DNA of 6,555 nt from UBA11524 sp963590165 (GCA_963590165.1 CAVANO010000024.1:1-6555), one strand, 5' to 3'. Shown: positions 1 through 6,001, numbered from the stretch's first letter. Notes: a model not told the origin generated them from the sequence alone. A program made the numbers and translations.

Positions 1-98
1 TGATCACGCCGATCGCTCTGGAGCAGGGCCTGCGCTTTGCTATCCGCGAGGGCGGCCGCACGGTTGGTTCCGGCGTCGTTTCCAAGGTCATCGAGTAA
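1..98 (+). CDS. tuf: Elongation factor Tu, C-terminal end (partial)
   Basis: The window opens inside this gene and shows only its last 31 codons plus the TAA stop. The frame starting at base 3 reads ITPIALEQGLRF followed by AIREGGRTVGSGVVSKVIE, which is the C-terminal strand of domain III of EF-Tu. The REGGRTVGSGVV stretch is near-invariant in bacterial EF-Tu. EF-Tu is the GTPase that delivers aminoacyl-tRNA to the ribosomal A site in the cytoplasm. The gene is followed by rpmG, secE and nusG on the same strand, a normal order in Firmicutes. The GTPase domain lies outside the window, so its integrity cannot be judged. Confidence 0.95.
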   Translation, partial: ITPIALEQGLRFAIREGGRTVGSGVVSKVIE

Positions 99-110
99 TC
101 CGCATCATTC

Positions 111-179
111 GGCGCGCGCCGGTCGCTTTTGACCGACGCCGCCTCCCCGGATTTGTGATCCTGTCATCAAGTTCAGGAT
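111..179 (+). other. Two stem-loops between tuf and rpmG
   Basis: The 120-base gap between tuf and rpmG holds two inverted repeats. The first pairs CGGTC (120-124) with GACCG (131-135) around a GCTTTT loop, with a further GGCG (111-114)/CGCC (137-140) pairing below it. The second pairs ATCCTG (158-163) with CAGGAT (174-179). Neither is followed by a U-tract, so they are not classic intrinsic terminators. They may be processing or partial-termination sites that lower expression of the downstream genes relative to tuf. I see no convincing -35/-10 pair here. Confidence 0.4.
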
Positions 180-218
180 GATAAAACCGCATATTCGCTA
201 TGGCAGGAGGTGTCCCAC

Positions 219-380
219 GTGGCAAATGCCGCCCGTACCAAGGTGTGCCTGGCCTGCACGGAGTGCAAGCAGCGCAACTATAACAACATGAAGAACAAGA
301 AGAACACGCCGGATCGCATTGAGCTGAAGAAGTATTGCCCCTTCTGCAAGAAGCATACTGTTCATCGCGAGACCAAGTAA
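219..380 (+). CDS. rpmG: 50S ribosomal protein L33 (zinc-binding form)
   Basis: This 53-residue protein begins MANAARTKVCLACTECKQ and contains the L33 signature ECKQRNY, then KNT.DRIELKKYCPFCKKHTVHRE near the C terminus. Two CxxC pairs (Cys13/Cys16 and Cys40/Cys43) would bind Zn(II), which makes this the C+ zinc-ribbon form; Cys10 is extra. The start is a GTG at 219 with an AGGAGG at 205-210, eight bases upstream. The nearby ATG at 226 is out of frame. L33 is a small protein near the E site of the large subunit. The gene lies between tuf and secE, as in many Firmicutes. Confidence 0.95.
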   Translation: MANAARTKVCLACTECKQRNYNNMKNKKNTPDRIELKKYCPFCKKHTVHRETK

Positions 381-413
381 GCGTGCCGAAATAATGTGAG
401 GATGTGATTAACG

Positions 414-665
414 ATGGCAGAGGAGAAGACGACTGAAAAGAAGCCGGGCGTGTTCGCACGAATCGGCAACTGGTTCAAGAACCTCCCGGGCCGCATCGCG
501 AAGTCCTTCAAGAACATGGTCGCAGAACTGCGCCTTGTCTCTTGGCCCAGCAAGAAGAAGTGGATCACCTGCTCGGTGACCGTGCTCGTCTTCGTTGTGG
601 TAATGAGCATTGTGATCGGCGCGCTGGACATGGGTGCGACCGCGCTCGTGAGACTGATGATGTGA
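414..665 (+). CDS. secE: Protein translocase subunit SecE
   Basis: This 83-residue protein has a charged N-terminal half (MAEEKTTEKKPGVFARIGNW) followed by the conserved amphipathic motif AELRLVSWPSKKK at about residues 37-49. A single membrane span follows at about residues 51-75 (ITCSVTVLVFVVVMSIVIG). This is the one-TM SecE layout typical of Gram-positive bacteria. SecE clamps the SecY channel and is essential for protein export through the inner membrane. The ATG at 414 is preceded by GAGG at 398-401, a modest ribosome binding site at somewhat long spacing. The gene sits 33 bases after rpmG and upstream of nusG, the usual secE-nusG pairing. Confidence 0.95.
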   Translation: MAEEKTTEKKPGVFARIGNWFKNLPGRIAKSFKNMVAELRLVSWPSKKKWITCSVTVLVFVVVMSIVIGALDMGATALVRLMM

Positions 666-674
666 TGCCTTGCT

Positions 675-702
675 GCTCCCCTGACCTTTGGGAAAGGGGA
701 GC
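675..702 (+). other. Stem-loop between secE and nusG
   Basis: A 7-bp perfect stem pairs GCTCCCC (675-681) with GGGGAGC (696-702) around a 14-base loop, 10 bases after the secE stop. No U-tract follows, so it is not a strong intrinsic terminator. It could protect the secE 3' end or affect readthrough into nusG. That role is inferred from position only. Confidence 0.45.
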
Positions 703-738
703 GGAGGTTTCACGAGACTTTCGCAGGGGGATATAACG

Positions 739-1284
739 ATGTCCGAAAAGAGCAATGAGGCGTGCTGGTACGTCGTTCATACCTATTCCGGGTATGAAAA
801 AAAGGTGAAGGATACGCTGGAGAAATCCATCCGGAGCAGCAACATGCAGGACTATATTTTCGATGTCCGCGTGCCTGAAGAGGAGGTTTCCGAGATCCGC
901 AACGGCAAGCGTGTCAAGTCATCGCGCAAGGTCTTCCCCGGTTACGTGATCGTCAACATGATCAAGACCAACGAAAGCTGGTATGTCGTGCGGAACACGC
1001 GCGGCGTGACGGGTTTCGTCGGGCCGGACGGTCAGCCTGTCGCCCTGACGCCCAGCGAGGTGGAAATGATGCTCAATCCCCAGTCGGTGGGCACAGCCTG
1101 CGATTTGGCAATCGGCGAGAACGTCAAGATTGTCAATGGCAGCTACACCAACTTCAAGGGAACCGTGGTTGAAATCGACCAGATGCTCGGCAAGGTGCTG
1201 GTGAATGTGCAGATGTTCGCCAACCGCACGGGCGAGGTGTGGTTCAACATGGAGGATGTCATCCGGGACGAGGACGAGGAGTAA
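739..1284 (+). CDS. nusG: Transcription termination/antitermination factor NusG
   Basis: This is a 181-residue NusG. The N-terminal NGN domain (about residues 8-110) has the hallmarks WYVVHTYSGYEKKVK at the start, RKVFPGYVIVNM at about 63-74 and WYVVRNTRGVTGFVG at about 81-95. The C-terminal KOW domain (about 125-175) reads GENVKIVNGSYTNFKGTV followed by EIDQMLGKVLVNV. NusG binds RNA polymerase across the cleft and modulates pausing and termination, and its KOW domain links polymerase to Rho or the ribosome. The ATG at 739 is chosen over in-frame upstream TTG codons because it is preceded by a GGGGG-type Shine-Dalgarno at 726-730 and gives the family's normal N terminus (MSEK...CWYVVHTYSGYE). 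The acidic tail RDEDEE is unremarkable. Confidence 0.96.
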   Translation: MSEKSNEACWYVVHTYSGYEKKVKDTLEKSIRSSNMQDYIFDVRVPEEEVSEIRNGKRVKSSRKVFPGYVIVNMIKTNESWYVVRNTRGVTGFVGPDGQPVALTPSEVEMMLNPQSVGTACDLAIGENVKIVNGSYTNFKGTVVEIDQMLGKVLVNVQMFANRTGEVWFNMEDVIRDEDEE

Positions 1285-1509
1285 TCATCCGCTCGTGCTG
1301 TTTTCCCCAGTTGCTTTCAGGGTTTCCCGTGATCGCCTTTGGGCGGTTCATCATGATTGAGAAAACGCCTGCTCACCGCTGCGGCGTGATTGAGCGGCTT
1401 TTCATGGCGGATTTCCGCCGTTTCCAATGCGCCCGATTCGTTGGGCGCAGCGTGGGAGGAAGTTGCAAATGCTTCCGCGTGACCACATTTTTTAGGAGGT
1501 GCCATTACC
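1285..1509 (+). promoter_or_regulatory. Structured leader of the rplK-rplA operon
   Basis: This 225-base gap between nusG and rplK holds no convincing gene. It contains a run of stem-loops: GCTCA (1371-1375) with TGAGC (1391-1395); ATGGCGG (1404-1410) with CCGCCGT (1415-1421), including one G-U pair, around an ATTT loop; TGCGCCC (1428-1434) with GGGCGCA (1443-1449); and then the L1-binding hairpin described separately. None is followed by a U-tract. The ribosome binding site AGGAGGT at 1494-1500 closes the leader. I cannot identify a clear promoter, so rplK may be read from upstream or from a weak internal promoter. Confidence 0.6.
1452..1486 (+). promoter_or_regulatory. L1-binding mRNA hairpin upstream of rplK
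   Basis: GTGG (1452-1455) pairs with CCAC (1483-1486) and GGAAG (1458-1462) pairs with CTTCC (1472-1476). The stems are separated by an asymmetric internal loop with GA (1456-1457) on one side and GCGTGA (1477-1482) on the other. The GTGGGAGG strand and the CCAC strand match the L1-binding site of 23S rRNA, where GTGGGAGG pairs across to a strand ending ATACCAC. L1 is known to repress the L11 operon by binding such a leader mimic. The element ends eight bases before the AGGAGG of rplK, so bound L1 could block ribosome loading. Confidence 0.75.
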
Positions 1510-1935
1510 ATGGCCAAGAAGGTTACTGCTTTCATCAAGCTGCAGGTTCCCGCCGGCAAGGCGAATCCTGCTCCGCCTATCGGTCCGGCTCTGGGCCAGC
1601 ATGGCGTGAACATCCCCGGCTTCTGCAAGGAATTCAACGAGCGCACGAAGAACGACGTGGGTCTGGTGATCCCCGTTGTCATCACGGTGTATTCTGACCG
1701 CACCTTCACCTTCATCACCAAGACCCCGCCGGTCCCGGTGCTGATCAAGAAGGCGCTGAACATCGAAACTGCTTCCGGCCGCCCCAACCGCGACAAGGTT
1801 GGCCAGCTGACCAAGGAACAGCTTCGCAAGATTGCTGAGACCAAGATGCCTGACCTGAACGCGGCCAGCATCGAAGCCGCCATGTCCATGGTTGCCGGCA
1901 CGGCTCGCAGCATGGGCGTTACTGTTGAGGAGTAA
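1510..1935 (+). CDS. rplK: 50S ribosomal protein L11
   Basis: This is a full-length 141-residue L11. The N-terminal domain (1-70) carries the proline-rich helix KLQVPAGKANPAPPIGPALG and then QHGVNIPGFCKEFN, which forms the thiostrepton-binding and L7/L12-stalk-base region. The C-terminal RNA-binding domain (about 73-141) ends with SMVAGTARSMGVTVEE and binds the 1070 region of 23S rRNA at the GTPase-associated centre. The ATG at 1510 follows AGGAGGT at 1494-1500. rplA follows 92 bases later, with an L1-binding hairpin in the gap. Confidence 0.97.
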   Translation: MAKKVTAFIKLQVPAGKANPAPPIGPALGQHGVNIPGFCKEFNERTKNDVGLVIPVVITVYSDRTFTFITKTPPVPVLIKKALNIETASGRPNRDKVGQLTKEQLRKIAETKMPDLNAASIEAAMSMVAGTARSMGVTVEE

Positions 1936-1980
1936 TCCGACAGCATCAGCAATTTGCCGGGGTGCAAGCCCCATGAACAG

Positions 1981-2012
1981 TGTGGGAGGACGAAAGTGCC
2001 GCTAATACCACA
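1981..2012 (+). promoter_or_regulatory. L1-binding mRNA hairpin upstream of rplA
   Basis: TGTGG (1981-1985) pairs with CCACA (2008-2012). An inner stem GGAC (1988-1991) pairs with GT/CC (1996-2000, one bulged G) and is capped by a GAAA tetraloop (1992-1995). The asymmetric internal loop has GA (1986-1987) opposite GCTAATA (2001-2007). The two strands GTGGGAGG and ATACCAC closely match the L1 site in helix 76-77 of 23S rRNA. The element ends one base before the GGGAGGA Shine-Dalgarno (2014-2020) of rplA, so L1 bound here should shut off its own translation. The fold fits the rRNA better than the rplK copy does. Confidence 0.8.
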
Positions 2013-2027
2013 TGGGAGGAATATAAA

Positions 2028-2717
2028 ATGAAGCATGGCAAGAAATATCAGGACAGCGTGAAGCTGATCGACCATCTGACCCAGTACGACCCCGACAAGG
2101 CGGCCGAGCTGGTCGTGAGCACCGGCAAGGCGAAGTTCGACGAGACCGTTGAGGTCTCCATCCGCCTGGGCGTCGACCCCCGTCATGCGGATCAGCAGGT
2201 TCGCGGCGCAGTCGTTCTGCCCCACGGCACTGGCCGCGTGATCCGCGTGCTGGTCATCGCGAAGGGCGCGAAGGCTGACGAAGCCCGTGCCGCCGGCGCT
2301 GACTATGTTGGCGATCAGGACATGATCACCAAGATCCAGACTGAAAACTGGTTCGACTTTGACGTCTGCGTTGCCACCCCTGACATGATGGGTCTGGTCG
2401 GCCGCATCGGCCGTATCCTTGGTCCGAAGGGCTTGATGCCGAACCCGAAGTCCGGCACCGTCACCATGGATGTCACCAAGGCCATCACCGAGATTAAAGC
2501 TGGTAAGGTTGAGTACCGCCTGGACAAGACGGCCATCATCCACTGCCCGGTTGGCAAGGTGTCCTTCGGTGCGCAGAAGATTCAGGAGAACCTGACTGCC
2601 CTCATGGAAGCAATCAACAAGGCAAAGCCTGCCGCCGCAAAGGGCGTGTACGTGCGCAGCCTGTACATCAGCTCCACGATGGGTCCGTCTGTCCGCGTGA
2701 ATCCGCTGAAGTTCTAA
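2028..2717 (+). CDS. rplA: 50S ribosomal protein L1
   Basis: This is a 229-residue L1 of normal family length. The signature LGPKGLMPNPKSGTV is at about residues 131-145. Flanking conserved blocks are VRGAVVLPHGTG at about 58-69, the C-terminal VRSLYISSTMGP and the end SVRVNPLKF. L1 binds the mobile L1 stalk of 23S rRNA and assists E-site tRNA release, and in its free form it represses its own operon. The ATG at 2028 is preferred over an in-frame GTG at 1980 because the GGGAGGA at 2014-2020 is well placed, the protein then begins MKHGKKYQDSVK as in other L1 proteins, and the upstream part is occupied by the L1-binding hairpin. A strong terminator begins 15 bases after the stop. Confidence 0.97.
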   Translation: MKHGKKYQDSVKLIDHLTQYDPDKAAELVVSTGKAKFDETVEVSIRLGVDPRHADQQVRGAVVLPHGTGRVIRVLVIAKGAKADEARAAGADYVGDQDMITKIQTENWFDFDVCVATPDMMGLVGRIGRILGPKGLMPNPKSGTVTMDVTKAITEIKAGKVEYRLDKTAIIHCPVGKVSFGAQKIQENLTALMEAINKAKPAAAKGVYVRSLYISSTMGPSVRVNPLKF

Positions 2718-2731
2718 TTGCACACAAAAAG

Positions 2732-2755
2732 AGCCGTCCGAAAGGGCGGCTTTTT
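2732..2755 (+). terminator. Bidirectional intrinsic terminator of rplA and copA
   Basis: AGCCGTCC (2732-2739) pairs with GGGCGGCT (2744-2751, one G-U pair) around a GAAA tetraloop, followed by TTTTT (2751-2755). On the opposite strand the same hairpin is followed by TTTTT (complement of 2726-2730). It can therefore end both the rplK-rplA transcript and the convergent csoR-copA transcript. Confidence 0.9.
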
Positions 2756-2757
2756 AT

Positions 2758-2792
2758 TTCGCCAAAGGGGAAAAGCCACTTTGGCGAATTTT
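2758..2792 (+). terminator. Second terminator-like hairpin after rplA
   Basis: A perfect 10-bp stem, TTCGCCAAAG (2758-2767) with CTTTGGCGAA (2779-2788), encloses an 11-base loop and is followed by TTTT (2789-2792). It lies three bases beyond the T-run of the main terminator and could act as a backup in the rplA direction. The T-run is short, so efficiency is uncertain. Confidence 0.55.
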
Positions 2793-2965
2793 GCACTCAC
2801 TCGCTGGTCGAACGGTAAACCGTTCTCCCGGCCGTTCGTTCGTGAAAGGAAGCGATTTCGATCGAAATCGCAACGGCTTTCACCGCACATGTCGCTGAAA
2901 GCCGATGTAGAGTTGAAGGGCTTGCGAGCCCTCCAACGCCACCTGAAGGTTGACGATCCGCTGCT

Positions 2966-2986
2966 CCGTCCGAAAGGGCGGCTTTT
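2966..2986 (+). terminator. Third terminator-like hairpin, duplicate of the rplA terminator core
   Basis: CCGTCC (2966-2971) pairs with GGGCGG (2976-2981) around GAAA, followed by CTTTT. It is identical over 21 bases to the core of the main terminator but lacks its closing AG/CT pairs. It sits 12 bases beyond the copA stop on the opposite strand. On the copA strand it has no U-tract, so it would terminate only + strand transcription. Confidence 0.5.
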
Positions 2987-2998
2987 GCTTGCCTGATT

Positions 2999-5521
2999 TT
3001 ATGCTTCCTCGACCTTTGTGACGTGATAGCCCTCGTTTTCGACCGCCTGGCGAAGAAGATTCTTGTCGAGCGGCTTTTCCAGCGTGACAGTGGCTGTGCC
3101 GGATTCATGGTCGGCGGATGCGCTCACGGCACCAGGCAACTTTTCCAGCGCACTGCGGACGCGCGCCTCGCAATGGGCGCACATCATACCCTTGACCTTG
3201 AGCGTCATGCGGATGGTGCCGTCCGGTTCTGTCAGCGAAGGAAGGGAAACAGGATGCAGTTTGCGGTCGTGCTTGCCGTCATGCAGGCGGAACAGGTTCA
3301 GCCGCAGGGCATTCGACACCACACAGAAACTGCTCAAGCTCATCGCCGCAGCGCCAAACATCGGGTTCAGTTTCCAGCCGAGCAGGGAGATGAATACGCC
3401 TGCCGCGAGCGGAATCCCGATGACGTTATAGCAGAAAGCCCAGAACAGGTTCTCGTGAATGTTGCGCAGCACTGCACGGGAGAGGCGAATCGCTGCAGGA
3501 ACGTCCGACAGGCGGCTGTTCATCAGCACAACATCTGCCGCGTCAATGGCGATATCCGTACCGGCACCGATGGCAATGCCGACATTCGCACATGTCAGCG
3601 CAGGGGCGTCATTGATGCCGTCGCCGACCATCGCCACGCGACCGGCCTTCTGCAGCCGCCTGACGACGTTCGCCTTGCCGTCCGGCAGAACGCCTGCGAC
3701 GACCTGGTCGACTCCTGCCGCTTTGCCGACGGCATCCGCTGTGCGCGGATTGTCGCCCGTCAGCATGACAACACGGATGCCCATGCGCCGCAGCTCCTGC
3801 ACCGCCGCCGGACTGTCCTCCTTGACGGTGTCGGCAGCGGCAATCAAGCCGAGCAGGTTGCCGTTTCGGCTGAAGAGCAGCGGCGTTTTGCCCTGTGCGG
3901 AGAGCGAGACAGCCTGTTTAAGCAGCGCATCCGGTACGGTGCATTGTGTCTGCATGAATGTGACGCTGCCGCCCAGCAGGGTTTCACCCGAAAGCATCGC
4001 TGTCAGCCCGCGCCCGGGCAGCGCCTCGAAGCCTTCGACGGTCTGCGCGGAACAGCCCTGCATCACTGCATACGTCACAATTGCCTTTGCCAGCGGATGC
4101 TCCGAGGGCGTTTCGAGCGCGCATGCCGCATCGAGCAGCGTTTGACGGGCAATGCCATCCGCAGGCATCACGTCTGTCACACTCATCTGACCGGTGGTGA
4201 TGGTGCCGGTTTTGTCCAGCGCGACAATCTGTGTCCGGCCGGTTTCCTCCAGCGAGGCCGCCGTCTTGAAGAGGATCCCGTTCTTCGCGCCGACACCGCT
4301 GCCGACCATAATCGCGACCGGCGTTGCAAGCCCCAATGCGCACGGGCAGCTGATGACAAGCACTGCAATTGCGCGGGACAGGCTGTCGCCGAACGAAGCG
4401 CCCGTCAGCATCCAGACAACAAATGTCACCAGCGCAATGCCGATGACCGTCGGCACAAACACGCCGGACACGCGGTCAGCCACCTTCGCGATGGGTGCCT
4501 TTGTCGCAGCGGCATCCGACACCATGCGGATAATCTGATTCAGCGTCGTGTCCTCGCCGACGCGGGTTGCCTCGCAGCGCAGGAAGCCGGATTGGTTGAC
4601 CGTCGCGGCGGACACACTGTCGCCGGGCACTTTGTCCGCCGGAATGCTCTCGCCTGTTAGTGCCGATTCGTTGACCGCGCTCTGTCCCTCCAGGACGCGG
4701 CCGTCCACCGGAATGCTCTCGCCGGGACGGACAACGAAAACATCGCCCTTCTGCACCTGCTCAATCGGCAGGACAATCTCCTGACCGTTCCGCACGACGG
4801 TTGCCGTCTGCGGCGCGAGCTTCATGAGCGATTTCAGCGCATCGGTCGTCTTGCCCTTGCTGCGCGCTTCGAGCATTTTGCCGACCGTGATGAGCGTCAG
4901 AATCATCGCTGCTGATTCGAAGTAAAACTCGTGCATATACCCCATGACTGCCGACGCATCGCCGTGCAGCTGTGCATCGGTCATGGCGAACAGCGCGTAG
5001 GTGCTGTACAGGAAGGATGCGGATGCGCCCATCGCCACGAGCGTGTCCATGTTCGGACTTCGATGAATGAGTGCCTTGAAGCCGCTGATAAAGAATTTCT
5101 GGTTAATGACCATGACGATGACGGTCAGCAGCAGCTCCGCCAGCCCCATCGCGACATGATTGTCTGCCAGAAACGCAGGCAGCGGCCAGCCCCACATCAT
5201 GTGCCCCATGGAGATGTACATCAGCACGCACAGGAAGCCCAGCGACCAGCATAGCCGCTGCTTGAGCTTCGGCGTTTCGCGGTCGGTCAGCGCGTCTGCA
5301 TCCGCTGATTTCGCTTGTGCCGCGCCCTTCACGCTTGCACCGTAGCCTGCCTGCTGCACTGCCTGAATGATGGCATTGTCGTCCGCTGTGCCTTCAACGC
5401 CCATCGCGTTTGTCAGCAGGCTGACGGAAACGCCCGTCACGCCCGGTACCGCGCTGACTGCCTTCTCGACACGCGCCGCGCATGCCGCGCACGACATGCC
5501 GGTTACACAATATTGCTTCAT
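2999..5521 (-). CDS. copA: Copper-exporting P1B-type ATPase with N- and C-terminal metal-binding domains
   Basis: This 840-residue heavy-metal ATPase should pump Cu(I) out of the cytoplasm using ATP. An N-terminal HMA domain carries GMSCAAC (Cys11, Cys14). Membrane spans follow from about residue 90, then the actuator motif TGES (289-292), the transmembrane metal motif CPC (392-394), the phosphorylation site DKTGT (436-440, Asp436), SEHP of the nucleotide domain (473-476), TGDNP (588-592) and GDGINDAP (633-640). YN in CYNVIGIP (about 698-699) and M-x-x-S-S (727-731) complete the Cu(I)-type P1B-1 site. A second HMA domain with GMMCAHC (Cys781, Cys784) is fused at the C terminus through a His-containing linker (HDGKHDRKLH, about 747-756). 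The ATG is preceded by AGGAGG. It lies 26 bases after csoR and shares its operon. Confidence 0.95.
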   Translation of the reverse strand: MKQYCVTGMSCAACAARVEKAVSAVPGVTGVSVSLLTNAMGVEGTADDNAIIQAVQQAGYGASVKGAAQAKSADADALTDRETPKLKQRLCWSLGFLCVLMYISMGHMMWGWPLPAFLADNHVAMGLAELLLTVIVMVINQKFFISGFKALIHRSPNMDTLVAMGASASFLYSTYALFAMTDAQLHGDASAVMGYMHEFYFESAAMILTLITVGKMLEARSKGKTTDALKSLMKLAPQTATVVRNGQEIVLPIEQVQKGDVFVVRPGESIPVDGRVLEGQSAVNESALTGESIPADKVPGDSVSAATVNQSGFLRCEATRVGEDTTLNQIIRMVSDAAATKAPIAKVADRVSGVFVPTVIGIALVTFVVWMLTGASFGDSLSRAIAVLVISCPCALGLATPVAIMVGSGVGAKNGILFKTAASLEETGRTQIVALDKTGTITTGQMSVTDVMPADGIARQTLLDAACALETPSEHPLAKAIVTYAVMQGCSAQTVEGFEALPGRGLTAMLSGETLLGGSVTFMQTQCTVPDALLKQAVSLSAQGKTPLLFSRNGNLLGLIAAADTVKEDSPAAVQELRRMGIRVVMLTGDNPRTADAVGKAAGVDQVVAGVLPDGKANVVRRLQKAGRVAMVGDGINDAPALTCANVGIAIGAGTDIAIDAADVVLMNSRLSDVPAAIRLSRAVLRNIHENLFWAFCYNVIGIPLAAGVFISLLGWKLNPMFGAAAMSLSSFCVVSNALRLNLFRLHDGKHDRKLHPVSLPSLTEPDGTIRMTLKVKGMMCAHCEARVRSALEKLPGAVSASADHESGTATVTLEKPLDKNLLRQAVENEGYHVTKVEEA

Positions 5522-5547
5522 CGGATTGCCTCCTGAATGATGGTGAA

Positions 5548-5859
5548 TCAGCGCATCAGCTTCTGCAGCGTTGCCACCAGCTCGTCAATGACCTCATCGT
5601 TGCCCTTGCGGATATCCTCTGCCACGCAGGTGCGGATGTGGCTCGCCAGCAACTCCTTCGTGAAGGCGTTCAGCGCGGCGGACGTTGCCGCAACCTGCGT
5701 CAGAATATCGGGACAATAGGCGCTGTTCTCCAGCATTTTGCGGATGCCGCGCACCTGCCCTTCGATGCGGTTCAGGCGGTTCGTCAGGCGCTTCATTTCC
5801 TCGGGGGAGCGTTCCTTGTGCTTGCGGCAGCATTCGCACTGATGATTGCAGCTGTCCAT
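5548..5859 (-). CDS. csoR: Copper-sensing transcriptional repressor CsoR
   Basis: This 103-residue all-helical regulator belongs to the CsoR/RcnR (DUF156) family, with RLNRIEGQVRGIRKML at about residues 27-42. The Cu(I) ligands are all present: Cys49 in YCPDILTQ and His74/Cys78 in SHIRTC. This C-H-C triad indicates copper rather than nickel sensing or persulfide sensing. The N terminus (MDSCNHQCECCRKHK) adds a Cys/His cluster at Cys4, His6, Cys8, Cys10, Cys11 and His14. The ATG at 5859 is chosen because AGGAGG (5873-5868) precedes it by eight bases and the protein then has normal length; a longer upstream frame would run through the operators. The apo-protein should bind the two operators upstream and release on Cu(I), inducing itself and copA. 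Confidence 0.95.
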   Translation of the reverse strand: MDSCNHQCECCRKHKERSPEEMKRLTNRLNRIEGQVRGIRKMLENSAYCPDILTQVAATSAALNAFTKELLASHIRTCVAEDIRKGNDEVIDELVATLQKLMR

Positions 5860-5881
5860 GGGGAATTCCTCCTGCTTCAAA

Positions 5882-5898
5882 ATACCCTCAGCGGGTAT
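5882..5898. promoter_or_regulatory. CsoR operator O1
   Basis: A perfect inverted repeat ATACCC-TCAGC-GGGTAT matches the known CsoR operator form (TACCC...GGGTA around a short spacer). It lies just downstream of the -10 element and covers the predicted csoR transcription start at about 5896. Its centre is 26 bp from that of O2. Confidence 0.85.
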
Positions 5899-5902
5899 CA
5901 CG

Positions 5903-5931
5903 ATTATATACCCCGTCCGGGTATCTGTCAA
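5903..5931 (-). promoter_or_regulatory. csoR-copA promoter
   Basis: On the minus strand the sequence has a perfect -35 TTGACA (5931-5926), a 17-base spacer and a perfect -10 TATAAT (5908-5903). The transcription start is expected near 5896. The spacer is occupied by operator O2. Such an ideal sigma-A promoter implies strong expression once repression is lifted. Confidence 0.92.
5908..5924. promoter_or_regulatory. CsoR operator O2 (inside promoter spacer)
   Basis: A perfect inverted repeat ATACCC-CGTCC-GGGTAT has the same half-sites and 5-base spacer as O1. It fills the gap between the -35 and -10 elements of the csoR promoter and overlaps the -10 by one base. Binding here should directly exclude RNA polymerase. 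Confidence 0.88.
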
Positions 5932-6001
5932 GGGGACTTCGTTGCCCAAGCATAGGGAAGAAAAAGATTGTCCGCGAAACACGCTGTATTGAGTTTCCGG
6001 C

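Larger units (their letters stand above)
2734..2986. repeat. 21-bp direct repeats bracketing a hairpin-rich gene-free island
   Basis: The 21 bases at 2734-2754 (terminator core CCGTCCGAAAGGGCGG plus CTTTT) recur exactly at 2966-2986. The region between them has no gene and is dense in inverted repeats. These are TTCGCCAAAG/CTTTGGCGAA (2758-2767/2779-2788, followed by TTTT), GAACGG/CCGTTC (2810-2815/2820-2825), a perfect 20-bp palindrome (2852-2871), CGGCTTTC/GAAAGCCG (2874-2881/2897-2904) and GTTGAAGGGCT/AGCCCTCCAAC (2912-2922/2927-2937, one mismatch, TGCG loop). It may be a REP/MITE-like intergenic repeat that arrived with, or duplicated, the terminator, or a structured copA 3' UTR. No transposase or coding signal is visible. 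Confidence 0.65.

Noticed and set aside
153..185. Possible promoter (TTGTGA ... GATAAA) before rpmG
   Set aside because: The hexamers are poor and the spacing is about 21 bases, too long for a sigma-A promoter.
1317..2723. 468-codon minus-strand frame across rplK-rplA
   Set aside because: It is antisense to two unmistakable ribosomal protein genes and has no recognisable domains.
2718..2996. 92-codon + strand frame over the gene-free island
   Set aside because: It starts inside the terminator region without a ribosome binding site and runs across successive palindromes; its Arg/Lys/Phe-rich content looks non-coding.
3023..4660. Long + strand open frame opposite copA
   Set aside because: The minus-strand frame has every P1B ATPase motif. 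The + strand frame is low-complexity, rich in Arg/His/Cys and resembles no family, as expected for the antisense of a GC-rich gene.
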